DNA of 64,000 nucleotides from Sediminibacterium ginsengisoli (GTDB taxonomy: Bacteria; Bacteroidota; Bacteroidia; Chitinophagales; Chitinophagaceae), in contig CAMDLR010000011.1 in NCBI GenBank assembly GCA_945901845.1, positions 1 through 64,000 of the forward strand. Reading direction: 5' to 3'. Below, piece by piece: positions 17,276 to 26,410 of this stretch. The translations under genes were made by a program, and so were the position numbers. How positions within the stretch are numbered: position 1 is the stretch's first letter; each line of letters starts with the position of its first letter. The notes beneath the pieces were generated by a model. It saw nothing but the letters and a program-made list of their open reading frames with translations. It ran no database searches and was not told the DNA's origin.

Positions 17276-18244
17276 ATGTCAGACACTACGCTACATAAAA
17301 TAGCTACAACAATAGGGCTTAGCATTTCAACGGTATCAAGGGCGCTTAAAGGACATCCAGATATATCGGTGTCCACCAGAAAAAAAGTGCTTGCAGCAGC
17401 CGCTAAACTAAACTATTCTCCAAACCCAAATACGGTATACAACGCCATTAGAAGTAGCCATTTTATAGCACTCTTTATACCCGTTACGCCTTCTACCTAT
17501 TTTCAAGATTTTTTGCATACGGCTAATCAGTTAGCGGAAAACGCAGATTATAGTTTACTGGTTTTGCCACTCACGAATAATACGGTTAGCACTACTGCAC
17601 AAATAAAATTTTGTAAGCAAAATAAAGTACACGGCATTATTATATGCCAAGATCCACTCCAACCACCCAATCCAAAATTTAAAAAAATAAAAGAATTGGG
17701 TATTCCTGTTATTGTAGTTGGCGGGAACCTGCCAAGTACAGGTGTACATTATTTTAAAGAAGATATTGAACCGGTGGCCACCTTGGTGGCACAAAAAATA
17801 GTAGAAAAAAATAAAAGGCAAATTTTGGCCATTTTTGATGAAAGCACCCCACAAAGAACCGAACTAATATTAAATGCGTTTATAGACAAGGTGGCTGCAC
17901 TCGAAAAAAATATTAGTGTGGAGTACGCATCATCCCCCTCAGAAGCATATACGCTTTGTAAAACGGCCATGATGCAAAAGAAATTTGATGCTATTTTTTG
18001 CATGAACGATGCGCTACTGCTCGGTGCATGGCAGGCTTTACAGGCCACTCCATCTCCAATAGATTTGTTTGGCATAAGTGAAACTAGCATACCAAACCTA
18101 CTTCCGCCCACCATTTCATATGCACATTATAGTGGCGTGGCAGCGGCAACAGAAACATGGCAACTGTTGCTTCGGATTATGCAAGAAAAAATACCTGCCA
18201 CCGAAAACATTCGCAGCATATCTTGGCAAGAAAGTAAAGCGTAA
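17276..18244 (+). CDS. LacI family transcriptional regulator
   Basis: Sugar-responsive DNA-binding repressor of 322 residues. Residues 1-55 form the LacI helix-turn-helix: TLHKIATTIGLSISTVSRAL is the recognition region, followed by the hinge AAKLNYSPNPN. Residues from about 60 form a periplasmic-binding-protein-like effector domain with IIICQDP and DAIFCMNDALLLGAWQAL blocks. The effector domain is shorter than average. It is convergent with the DUF1080 gene, 4 bases away, and no sugar transporter is adjacent, so its targets are unknown. Confidence 0.88.
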   Translation: MSDTTLHKIATTIGLSISTVSRALKGHPDISVSTRKKVLAAAAKLNYSPNPNTVYNAIRSSHFIALFIPVTPSTYFQDFLHTANQLAENADYSLLVLPLTNNTVSTTAQIKFCKQNKVHGIIICQDPLQPPNPKFKKIKELGIPVIVVGGNLPSTGVHYFKEDIEPVATLVAQKIVEKNKRQILAIFDESTPQRTELILNAFIDKVAALEKNISVEYASSPSEAYTLCKTAMMQKKFDAIFCMNDALLLGAWQALQATPSPIDLFGISETSIPNLLPPTISYAHYSGVAAATETWQLLLRIMQEKIPATENIRSISWQESKA

Positions 18245-18248
18245 TTTT

Positions 18249-19622
18249 TTATTGCAGCATTTGCATTTTTAAACTTCTAAAAGAAACTTCATTGCCATGG
18301 TCTTGCAATAGCAAACGACCCCTTGGTGCCATGCCAAAATTAGGCCAGTCGACATATTTACTTTTTGCCACTAGTGCATAAAAATATTGTTCGCCTCTTT
18401 TGTATTCGAGCATTTTCCAGCCATTTAAATAATGCGATACGGTTCCATCTTTTGTTACTTTAATCATACCTCTGTTCCATTCGCCAATTTTACGGCGCGC
18501 GCGATTTTCTTTTACAGCAGGAATTAAATCATAGAGCGATCCAAGTGTTCTATTTCCAATCGACCCTAATGTAGCATCCGGATGTAAGGCATCATCAAGT
18601 ATTTGATATTCTAATCCAATGGCAGAACCAACATTGTTTTCTTTTTCTGTGACAAAATATTTTACACCACTATTTGCGCCAGCAGTTAATTTAAAATCAA
18701 ATTGAAAAATAAATGCACCATACTCATTTTCTGATATAATATCTCCACCATTGGTAGACTCTGCCCCGTTAGATGGTTGTACGGTTAAAATGCCATCCTG
18801 TGCTTTCCAACCTTTATCCGGGAAACCTGCTTTGTAAGCGCCCCTCCAACCATTTGTGGTTTTACCATCAAAGAGTAAATGAACCCCTTGCATTTTTTCC
18901 TGCTCTGACACATGATTGGGCAGTAGGTTTACAACAAATATGGGATCAAGTGGCGTGGGTTCTAAATTGGTGGTTTGAATTTTGATGTTTCTCCATCTAA
19001 TTTTTTTATTCGCTTCTTCTGCCTTGCCAATTGAATGTACTTGAAGTGCAATAAAACCAGCTGGTGTTAGCTCATCCACTAAACTTGCAACAGGTTTGCC
19101 ATTTAAAAAAGTACGGATGGTATTTCCAATACATTCGATGCGGCATGTATTCCATGCTTGAAACTTAAATAATGTTTTAGCTGGCTCGTTATAAGACACC
19201 GGATACAACCAGTCTCTGCGGCTCTCATCATATATGCCCGCCGTCCATGCCCTAGGGGAAGGATCAATTTCGTATTGGTATCCATGTACCCTACCATTTA
19301 AATAATCGGATTTACTTTCACTTCTAAATTGAATACCAGAATTCATCATGTCGTCTAATTTGAATTCTAGTTCTAAAATAAAATCACCATAGTTTTTTTC
19401 GGTTACCAAAAATGAATTGGGTTCTCCTAATACCGTAGCGCCTACAATCTCATTATTAATCACTTCATATTTTGCCTTACCATTTAATTGTTTCCAACCG
19501 GATAGGTCTTTTCCATTAAAAAGTGGGGTCCAATTACCTCCTTTTTTGGTTTGCGCCATTATGGGCAATACTATAAAAGCAGATACTATCGTTGCAAGGA
19601 TTGTAGATTTAAGTGTTTGCAT
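18249..19622 (-). CDS. Secreted double DUF1080 (3-keto-disaccharide hydrolase-like) protein
   Basis: A 457-residue exported protein. The N-terminus is a signal peptide ending near MAQ at residue 24. Two DUF1080 lectin-like domains follow: one from about residue 30 (LFNGKDLSGWKQL) to 195, and one from about 225 (LFDGKTTNGWRG) to the end. Each has the conserved LELEFKL/FQFDFKL strand and the NSGIQFR/NSGVKYF motif. Some members of this family cleave 3-keto-glycosides or bind sugars. It likely acts on carbohydrate in the periplasm or outside the cell. It is a neighbour of the LacI-type regulator. Confidence 0.85.
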   Translation of the reverse strand: MQTLKSTILATIVSAFIVLPIMAQTKKGGNWTPLFNGKDLSGWKQLNGKAKYEVINNEIVGATVLGEPNSFLVTEKNYGDFILELEFKLDDMMNSGIQFRSESKSDYLNGRVHGYQYEIDPSPRAWTAGIYDESRRDWLYPVSYNEPAKTLFKFQAWNTCRIECIGNTIRTFLNGKPVASLVDELTPAGFIALQVHSIGKAEEANKKIRWRNIKIQTTNLEPTPLDPIFVVNLLPNHVSEQEKMQGVHLLFDGKTTNGWRGAYKAGFPDKGWKAQDGILTVQPSNGAESTNGGDIISENEYGAFIFQFDFKLTAGANSGVKYFVTEKENNVGSAIGLEYQILDDALHPDATLGSIGNRTLGSLYDLIPAVKENRARRKIGEWNRGMIKVTKDGTVSHYLNGWKMLEYKRGEQYFYALVAKSKYVDWPNFGMAPRGRLLLQDHGNEVSFRSLKMQMLQ

Positions 19623-19770
19623 AACAAGGGTTTAGCGTATAATAAGGAAATGCCTCAGCTAATTTATAGCTTTAAGGGGAAGCTGTCTAATAAAAATTTG
19701 CGGTAAATACATGGCCCTAATAAGGGGCGAAAACGGGGGTTCCTACTCAAAAGTGCTAGCTTGTTTAGAT

Positions 19771-20193
19771 ATGCTTTTGAAGGTTTCAAAATGTAGGTTA
19801 CTTATAGTAGATGACGACGAAGTAAACAGGGCTTTACTTCACTTTTTGCTGCAATCCTTTGATTGTATCACCGCTGATGCGATCAATGGAGAAGAAGCTA
19901 TGAGGCAATTAAACCTTGGTAAAAATATTCCAACCATATTGCTACTTGACCTAAATATGCCCATCATGGATGGATATGCGGTTATAAAGGCTATCAAAAA
20001 CAACAAGGAAACGTATCCCTTTACACGCATAATCGTTATTAGCGCTTCGAGTTACGCGCATTTTATAAAAAGAGAAGATGCCTCCAATATCAGCGGCTAT
20101 ATCCAAAAGCCCATCGATAAAAACAAACTAATGGCATTATTAACAAGCACTGCAAATGAGGTTACTAACCTACACCAACTAAAAATCAAATAA
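19771..20193 (+). CDS. Single-domain response regulator
   Basis: A stand-alone receiver domain of 140 residues, CheY-like, with no output domain. The acidic pocket is D14/D15, the phospho-acceptor is D60 (LLLDLNMP), S91 is the switch residue and K113 (IQKP) the conserved lysine. The ATG at 19771 was chosen because receiver domains begin just before the LLIVDDD strand; an in-frame start at 19711 would add 20 unexplained residues. It lies 2 bases before a histidine kinase and probably acts as a phosphate shuttle in that relay. Confidence 0.88.
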   Translation: MLLKVSKCRLLIVDDDEVNRALLHFLLQSFDCITADAINGEEAMRQLNLGKNIPTILLLDLNMPIMDGYAVIKAIKNNKETYPFTRIIVISASSYAHFIKREDASNISGYIQKPIDKNKLMALLTSTANEVTNLHQLKIK

Positions 20194-20195
20194 AG

Positions 20196-21710
20196 ATGGG
20201 GGATTCTATGGATTTGATACACGCATTACAACAAGAAAACGATTTTTATAAGCAGCTGCTTTTTAATATCCCTGCCGATATTGCCATTTTTGATACAGAC
20301 CACAAATATGTATATGTGAACAAACTAGCGCTTTCCAAAGGCGATACTAGACATTGGATTATTGGGAAAGATGATTTCGAATACTGCGCCGAGTTTAACA
20401 AACCCATCGAGCTTGCTATTAACAGACGGTCCTACTTTACTGAAGCACTAGCAGAAGGCATACAAGTAGAATTTGAAGAAGTCAATAAAGATAAACAGGG
20501 CCATCAAGTATGTAATCTTCGAAAATTTTTTCCAGTAAGGGATCAAAACGGACATCATGATTTTGTAATTGGGTATGGCATTAATATTACCAATATTCGA
20601 AATCGTGAAAAACTACAAATAGAACGTGAAAAAGACTTTAGGCACTTAATTGATGCCATGGAACAACTTGTTATTGTTTGTACCCATGATGGTGCGTTAA
20701 CCTACGCAAATCCTATGTGGAAAGAAACAGCAGGTATGCATTCAAAAAATGTTTTTGAGCGGATAAAAAGTAGCGGTGACCACTTTTTAGAAAATTTTAC
20801 TTCCTATGCTGCCACAGAAAAATATGCCCATTCAAATAAAGTAGCCTGGTTGCTAGATATGCAAAAAAATAAAGTTCGGTTAAGCTATCATTTTACAAAG
20901 TTTACGGATTACAATACCAACAAGTTGCACGTAGCTGTATTTTTTACCAATATCACTGATATTATAAGGGCAGAACAGGAACATAAAAAAGCAGAACGAA
21001 CTGCGCGCAGGTTAAGCCAATTAAAATCAAATTTTATCAACCTTGTTTCGCACGAATTAAGAACGCCCTTATCAATTATTTTATCCAGTGCTGAAATTTT
21101 GGAAATGCAGGCCGCCAATCAATTTCAAAATACACCCATCGCTGCGTCAAAATACCTCAATAGAATTACCCATCAAGTAGATAAAATGACCAAGCTACTC
21201 ACCGACTTTTTACTCATTAGTAAAATTGAATCGGGGAACCTAGCCCTACAGTTAAGCAGCTGTAATGTGGTATCTATTATACATAAAGTGGCCGCAGAAT
21301 CATTTATGCCATACAAAGACGGCAGAAGTATAATAGTAACTACAAAAGGTGTGCGAAAGACGCAAATTGCAGATAGCAATATGCTACAAATGATATTTGA
21401 AAATTTACTTTCAAACGCGTGCAAATATTCATCAGATAAACCAGCACCAAAGGCGCAAATTCGTTTCCAAAAAAACAAGTGGACACTACTTGTAGTAGAT
21501 GCAGGAATTGGAATGCCTGAAAAATATAAAAGAGAAATATTTACGGCTTTTGTAAGAGGAAGCAATGTGGGAGGTATTGAAGGTACCGGACTAGGTCTTA
21601 TGCTTGTGCATTACCTCGTACAACAGCACCTTGGACAAATTCACATAAAAAGTACTATCCATAAAGGAACGGCGATATTAATTAGTTTCCCCTACAACCG
21701 ATTTGAATGA
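20196..21710 (+). CDS. PAS-PAS sensor histidine kinase
   Basis: A 504-residue kinase with no membrane segment visible, so probably cytoplasmic. PAS-like domains cover about residues 15-135 and 145-260. The phospho-acceptor is H286 in VSHELRTP. The ATPase domain has N407 in the N-box (ENLLSNACKYS), a DAGIGM G1 box (435-440) and a GTGLGL G2 box (463-468), so it should be active. The start could be the ATG at 20208, which has GGGGGA at ribosome-binding distance. The 3' end overlaps the next gene by 4 bases (ATGA), a sign of translational coupling. Confidence 0.9.
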   Translation: MGDSMDLIHALQQENDFYKQLLFNIPADIAIFDTDHKYVYVNKLALSKGDTRHWIIGKDDFEYCAEFNKPIELAINRRSYFTEALAEGIQVEFEEVNKDKQGHQVCNLRKFFPVRDQNGHHDFVIGYGINITNIRNREKLQIEREKDFRHLIDAMEQLVIVCTHDGALTYANPMWKETAGMHSKNVFERIKSSGDHFLENFTSYAATEKYAHSNKVAWLLDMQKNKVRLSYHFTKFTDYNTNKLHVAVFFTNITDIIRAEQEHKKAERTARRLSQLKSNFINLVSHELRTPLSIILSSAEILEMQAANQFQNTPIAASKYLNRITHQVDKMTKLLTDFLLISKIESGNLALQLSSCNVVSIIHKVAAESFMPYKDGRSIIVTTKGVRKTQIADSNMLQMIFENLLSNACKYSSDKPAPKAQIRFQKNKWTLLVVDAGIGMPEKYKREIFTAFVRGSNVGGIEGTGLGLMLVHYLVQQHLGQIHIKSTIHKGTAILISFPYNRFE

Positions 21711-22789
21711 AAAAGATATTAGTGATTGAAGACGAGCAAGACATTAGAGATTCGATACAAGAAATTGTAGAAATGGCGGGCTACGCCGTAACTCCCACCT
21801 CAAATGGTGCTGCAGGCATAAAGGCGCTCATGCACAATCCGTTTGATTTAATCATCTGTGATATTATGATGCCCGAAATGGATGGATTTTCATTACTTAG
21901 CGCACTCAAAAAAGACCCTAGCTTTGTTACACCCTTTATTTTTTTAACAGCCAAAGTGCAATCCAACGATTTACGAACCGGTATGAATTTAGGGGCCGAC
22001 GACTACTTGCACAAACCCTTTAAAAGCAAAGATTTACTCAGTGCCATAGAAACCAGACTATCCAAACATGAAAAATTAAATCAACTACAAAGCCAAAAAG
22101 CCGCCCTACTTGAAAAAACCATTGAGCTGATGGTAGGTCACGAATTTAAAAATCCCATGAATGGTATCATAAATTTTAACACCCTCATTGCCGAAAATGC
22201 AATTAGCCTTAATAATGAAAAATTACAAAGCCTTTGTAGTTATTTACAAATTAGTGCCGAACGTCTATTAACCACTTACGATAAAATAAATACCTATTAC
22301 ACACTTCAAAAAGCGTTACAATTCAACGAAATTCCTGACGAAGAAGCACCGGACCCACATCATATCATTGATGATATCAAAAGTGTCCTGCACAAATATG
22401 ACCGGGTCAAAGATTTAGATTATACGGAACCAAAGCCAACCCTATTTTTTTCAAAATTGATTCATACAGCTACAAAAGAATTAATAGAAAATGCATGCAA
22501 ATTTTCGGAAAAAGGAACACCCATCAGTATTCGTATTTTTGAAGATATCTCTGGCAGAAGTATTCGTATCACCAATCATACCATGCACACCAATGCGGAC
22601 GCTCTCAATAAATACCGACTATTTGAACAACATCATAGAGAAGTTGCAGAGCAACAAGGGCTTGGTATTGGCCTCGCCATTATTAAACTGATTGCTACCA
22701 TACATAAAGGAAGTGTCGTATTTAACGAAGTTGAAAATGAAACCACTGTTCGTGAAATTATTGCCATTTTGCACTTACCGAATAGTTAA
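21707..22789 (+). CDS. Receiver-first hybrid histidine kinase (REC-HK)
   Basis: A 360-residue protein with the receiver at the N-terminus and the kinase core after it, the reverse of the usual hybrid order. The receiver has D52 (LIICDIMMP), T81 and K103. A short linker leads to a dimerisation helix with H145 in GHEFKNPMNG, followed by an ATPase-like domain with N262 (KELIENACKFS) and a GLGIGL G2 box (318-323). The G1 position reads RITNHTMH rather than a D-x-G box, so nucleotide binding may be weakened. It may act as a phosphatase or phosphotransfer hub receiving phosphate from the preceding kinase. No DNA-binding output domain is present. Confidence 0.85.
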   Translation: MKKILVIEDEQDIRDSIQEIVEMAGYAVTPTSNGAAGIKALMHNPFDLIICDIMMPEMDGFSLLSALKKDPSFVTPFIFLTAKVQSNDLRTGMNLGADDYLHKPFKSKDLLSAIETRLSKHEKLNQLQSQKAALLEKTIELMVGHEFKNPMNGIINFNTLIAENAISLNNEKLQSLCSYLQISAERLLTTYDKINTYYTLQKALQFNEIPDEEAPDPHHIIDDIKSVLHKYDRVKDLDYTEPKPTLFFSKLIHTATKELIENACKFSEKGTPISIRIFEDISGRSIRITNHTMHTNADALNKYRLFEQHHREVAEQQGLGIGLAIIKLIATIHKGSVVFNEVENETTVREIIAILHLPNS

Positions 22790-22800
22790 CACAACGTGTT

Positions 22801-24033
22801 TTATTTCAATGGCTTTGTAATTAACAACAATTCCATCATTTTTTCTGCAGCAATCGTTGCTTTCATTTTTAAAAATTCTGTGCTTGTATTATCGCCAACC
22901 TCATAAGTAATCGCCTCTGCTTCTAATTCGCGATCAAACCATCCCTTGGAAACGTTTGATTCATTACCCGAAGCTTTTGCATTCATTTTATACCCTGGGA
23001 TCGTTTGCTCAAGTGCCTTAAGCCAATCATTTACAAAACCAGGCGCATTGGAACGTTGATCGTCTGTGTTGGTGTAAAATACATCATTCCATGTCGAATG
23101 AAAATCGATAGCGAAGTAAACTTTGGCATCCTGCTTTTTCAATGTACTTACCATATAGTCACGTATGGCCTTTGTTTCAGGCTGTTTAAATAATTCCCAA
23201 TCTCTATTTAAATCCACGCCTGCCATATTATGACGCCAGTGACCCTGATCAACACCATCAGGATTAACGATTGGAATAACAATCATTTCAAAACGTTCGA
23301 GAAATTTTTTTGAAAGAGACGAACCATCAAGAACCTTGTTTACAAAATATTGCATCGCACTATAGCCTGTAACTTCGGGTGGGTGCTGCCTACTAAGCAC
23401 TACAACAATTTCTTTTCCAGATGCCCCTTTAGTATTTAAACTAAATATCGGGTTGTTGTTGATACTATTTCCAATAACCTGCTTGTGCATTTTTGGATGC
23501 TTGGCTATACTATCTATCCATACATAGGTAGACGGTAAATCTCCTAATTCCTGTGCCGCAATGATGGTGGTATCATTTGCAGTAAGTACCACTTTGAATG
23601 ACGCCACTGTACTATCATCATTTAATACTATTTCGTCAATTCGATTCCACTTTTTTCCATCAATACTTGATTTAGGATTGTATCGATGGGCAACCTGCTG
23701 GTAAAGTAACTGCAAATGAACTATCTGACTTTTGTTAGACCAGATTTTAAATGCATACCATGGGCTAGGATTAATAGGATTGTTTTCAGGTAAAACCATC
23801 AAACTATAGGTAGCATCGTTTACCGCCTTTACATGATTTAAACGGGCAGCAGAAAATTGATTACTAAAACCAATTATGCCGTTTTGAAAAATAAAATCTT
23901 TTTTTTGTTGAACGTCTACATTTGAGTTTTTGGGGGTTTTGACAGACGAAGTAATTGTAGTATTCGTTGATTTACAACTTGTACCTACAAAAACAATAAT
24001 TGCTAAAAACAAACAGATTGTAACGTTTTTCAT
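22801..24033 (-). CDS. M14 family zinc carboxypeptidase, lipoprotein
   Basis: An exported zinc peptidase of 410 residues. The ATG at 24033 gives a lipoprotein signal ending FVGTSC, so the cysteine near residue 20 is the likely lipidation site; the longer reading uses a TTG and breaks the signal. Zinc ligands are in RQHPPEVTG (H-x-x-E) and the later IDFHSTW histidine; the catalytic glutamate is probably in AITYEVGD. An N-terminal beta-rich domain precedes the peptidase domain, as in cytosolic-carboxypeptidase-like M14 members. The substrate is unknown. Confidence 0.87.
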   Translation of the reverse strand: MKNVTICLFLAIIVFVGTSCKSTNTTITSSVKTPKNSNVDVQQKKDFIFQNGIIGFSNQFSAARLNHVKAVNDATYSLMVLPENNPINPSPWYAFKIWSNKSQIVHLQLLYQQVAHRYNPKSSIDGKKWNRIDEIVLNDDSTVASFKVVLTANDTTIIAAQELGDLPSTYVWIDSIAKHPKMHKQVIGNSINNNPIFSLNTKGASGKEIVVVLSRQHPPEVTGYSAMQYFVNKVLDGSSLSKKFLERFEMIVIPIVNPDGVDQGHWRHNMAGVDLNRDWELFKQPETKAIRDYMVSTLKKQDAKVYFAIDFHSTWNDVFYTNTDDQRSNAPGFVNDWLKALEQTIPGYKMNAKASGNESNVSKGWFDRELEAEAITYEVGDNTSTEFLKMKATIAAEKMMELLLITKPLK

Positions 24034-24089
24034 GCTTTTAAATATTACTTTAATGACCAAGTGTTAACATCCATTAAATGTCCGTTTTG

Positions 24090-25472
24090 CTATTTCCCAA
24101 TGCAAAACTTAGAGAAAATATAATCGAGCTGATCGTCGTTGGTAATTTCACCCGTAATGAGTCCTAAATAATGGAGGCACTGTCTAATATCGAGGGCTAG
24201 TAAATCGCCAGTAATTTTAGCGGATAAACCAGCAGATACATCTTGTAAAGATGCTTGTAGTTTTAATAATGCATCCTGATGTCTGGCATTTGTAACCACC
24301 GTAGATTCGGTTTGTACATCACCGCCAACTGCCTTTTGTACAAGTGCAGTTTTTAAAGTATCAATAGCTAGTTTATTTTTAGCAGCGATACAAACAATGG
24401 AAGTAACCGTTTGCAACTCCGCATGTTTTTCTGGTGTAATGCTATCTATTTTATTAGCGACAAATACATGTTTAATGCCTGTCGAGGTAAGCTGTTTTTC
24501 TACTACTTCTATCTCTTCAACGCTTGTTGTTGCAGCATCAAAAAGATACACCACTAAATCAGCGGAGTTCATTTTTTCAAGACTTTTAGCAACACCGAGT
24601 TGCTCAATAACATCATCGGTTTGGATGCGAATACCCGCAGTATCAATAAGCCTAAATAAAACGCCCTCAATATTTAATACTTCTTCGATAGTGTCTCGTG
24701 TAGTGCCCGCTATATCACTTACAATGGCCCTGTTTTCATTTAAAAGCGCATTGAGCAGTGTTGACTTTCCCGCGTTGGGCTTGCCAATGATAGCCACCTG
24801 AACGCCATTTTTTATCACATTACCTAACGCAAATGAATTGATAAGTTGCTGGGTAGCTTGCTGCAATTCGTTAACGGTACTGTGCAGTGCTGAACGGTTA
24901 GCAAATTCTACATCTTCTTCTGCAAAATCCAATTCGAGTTCTATGAGTGCCGAAAATTTTATAAGCTGCTCACGCAGGTAAGCTAAATCGGTAGAGAAAC
25001 CGCCTCGCATGGTATGAATGGCTGCACGCATACTAGCTTCTGAATTACTGGCAATTAAATCTGCAACCGATTCGGCCTGCGCCAAATCTAGTTTGCCATT
25101 TAAAAACGCGCGCTGTGTAAATTCACCTGCTTTAGCAAGCCTTGCACCGTGCTCGGTTATCGATGTAATAATTTGAGATTGTATATACGCAGATCCGTGA
25201 CAACTAATTTCTATTACGTCTTCGCCGGTATATGATTTGGGACCTTTAAATAAAGACAAGACCACTTCATCAAGCACTTTGTTTTGGTCTTTTAATAAAC
25301 CTACTACAATCGTATGCGAAGCTTGCTCCAATAAATTTTTAGAAGGAAATAATTCGTTTAATAATGTAAATGTTTGTTTGCCACTTACCCGAATAACGCC
25401 TATGGCACCCATACCGGGTGGTGTAGCAAGTGCTACGATGGTATCATCCCAATCTATTACATGACTTGCCAC
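24090..25472 (-). CDS. mnmE: tRNA modification GTPase MnmE
   Basis: GTPase that, with MnmG, makes the carboxymethylaminomethyl group at U34 of certain tRNAs. Domain order is normal: a formyl-THF-binding N-domain (about 1-120), a helical domain, an inserted G domain with GKPNAGKS, the GTTRD switch, DTAG and NKID, and a C-terminal FCIGK with the essential cysteine. The start codon is GTG at 25472: the frame reaches a stop seven codons upstream with no ATG between, and the residues match the family N-terminus. Its promoter overlaps the terminator of the tonB operon. Confidence 0.97.
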   Translation of the reverse strand: MASHVIDWDDTIVALATPPGMGAIGVIRVSGKQTFTLLNELFPSKNLLEQASHTIVVGLLKDQNKVLDEVVLSLFKGPKSYTGEDVIEISCHGSAYIQSQIITSITEHGARLAKAGEFTQRAFLNGKLDLAQAESVADLIASNSEASMRAAIHTMRGGFSTDLAYLREQLIKFSALIELELDFAEEDVEFANRSALHSTVNELQQATQQLINSFALGNVIKNGVQVAIIGKPNAGKSTLLNALLNENRAIVSDIAGTTRDTIEEVLNIEGVLFRLIDTAGIRIQTDDVIEQLGVAKSLEKMNSADLVVYLFDAATTSVEEIEVVEKQLTSTGIKHVFVANKIDSITPEKHAELQTVTSIVCIAAKNKLAIDTLKTALVQKAVGGDVQTESTVVTNARHQDALLKLQASLQDVSAGLSAKITGDLLALDIRQCLHYLGLITGEITNDDQLDYIFSKFCIGK

Positions 25473-25488
25473 CGGCTTTAAATTTTGT

Positions 25489-25518
25489 CAAAAGTACACG
25501 AAATGGAATGAAAACAAA
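25489..25518 (-). promoter_or_regulatory. Predicted mnmE promoter (-33 and -7)
   Basis: On the minus strand TTTG (25518-25515) is followed after 18 bases by TACTTTTG (25496-25489), a near-ideal Bacteroidota vegetative promoter. The -33 element lies in the T-rich tail of the tonB operon terminator. Confidence 0.6.
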
Positions 25519-25544
25519 AGGCCACCGAATTTCGGTGGCCTTTT
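25516..25544 (-). terminator. Intrinsic terminator of the tonB operon
   Basis: The arms AAAAGGCCACCGAA and TTCGGTGGCCTTTT are exact complements around one central base, in practice a 12-bp stem with a 5-base loop. T runs follow on the minus strand. It lies 20 bases after the tonB stop. Confidence 0.85.
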
Positions 25545-25564
25545 GTAGATACGAGTGTATCAAA

Positions 25565-26389
25565 TTATTCTTCAGAAACCATGAATGTAATAGATTGCCT
25601 GTGACGATAAATTACGTTTCTACCATTTTGAACGGCTGGCTTCCATGATGGTCCTTTTTTAATTACACGAACCGCTTCTTCTTTGGTTCCGTATCCTGGA
25701 TCATTTTCTGCTTGTACTTCAGAAATACCGCCGTTTTTGTCAACGATAAATGATACAATTACAGTGTATTTTCCGGGAGGCGCTCCGTTGTCTACAGGTA
25801 AATCACGGTTAAGGTTACGCTCAAGGTACTTAGCCCATGCAGCAAGTCCACCAGGGAATTCTGCAGGAATCTGTACTACGGTAAATACCTTATCGTAATC
25901 TTCTTCTTTTGGTGCTTCTACCGTACCAGTACTTTTTTCTACTGGTGGTGCCACAATACCTTCATCTTTAGCACCATCTTGGTTAATGGTACCAATTTTG
26001 GTGTCTTCCAATTTTTCAACCTCTTTGATTTCATCTTCTGGCTTTACTTCTTCATCCTTCACAATTTTAGGAGGGGTGAATTTTGCCATTTCGATTTTTG
26101 GAGGTTCTTGCTTTGGCGGTGGTGGCGGTGGCGGTGGTTCAGGCTTTTTCTCTTCCTTTACATTTTCCAAATTAACGTCTTCAACAATAATTTGAGATTT
26201 GCCCTTAGAAGATGAATTAGCAATAATAGAACCAACGAACATAAGAAGGATAATAGCAAAAGTACCTGCAAGGGCAATTTTGATTCGCTTGTCGTAGGTA
26301 CGTCTTAAATCATAAGCACCATACGCTTTGTTTTTACCCTCAAATAAAATATCGAGGATATCCGCTGTTAATATTTTGTTTATGTCCAT
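25565..26389 (-). CDS. tonB: TonB energy-transducing protein
   Basis: Couples the inner-membrane proton gradient to TonB-dependent outer-membrane receptors. The order is a cytoplasmic start with the KAYGAYDLR motif (residues 21-29) common in Bacteroidota TonB, one membrane helix (about 38-58), a proline/glutamate/lysine-rich periplasmic spacer with a run of eight prolines, and a C-terminal TonB domain (about 185-274) with FPGG, VSFIVDKNGGI and WKPAVQNGR. It is the last gene of exbB-exbD-exbD-tonB. Confidence 0.95.
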   Translation of the reverse strand: MDINKILTADILDILFEGKNKAYGAYDLRRTYDKRIKIALAGTFAIILLMFVGSIIANSSSKGKSQIIVEDVNLENVKEEKKPEPPPPPPPPKQEPPKIEMAKFTPPKIVKDEEVKPEDEIKEVEKLEDTKIGTINQDGAKDEGIVAPPVEKSTGTVEAPKEEDYDKVFTVVQIPAEFPGGLAAWAKYLERNLNRDLPVDNGAPPGKYTVIVSFIVDKNGGISEVQAENDPGYGTKEEAVRVIKKGPSWKPAVQNGRNVIYRHRQSITFMVSEE

Positions 26390-26410
26390 GATCGGTTCTT
26401 CTTTAAATAA

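Noticed and set aside
22785..22800. AACAC/GTGTT hairpin after the REC-HK gene
   Set aside because: The stem is only 5 bp with a weak T run, too small to call a terminator.
25979..26215. Open frame opposite tonB rich in Trp/Arg/Phe
   Set aside because: It is the complement of the proline-rich tonB spacer and has the biased composition of such a shadow.
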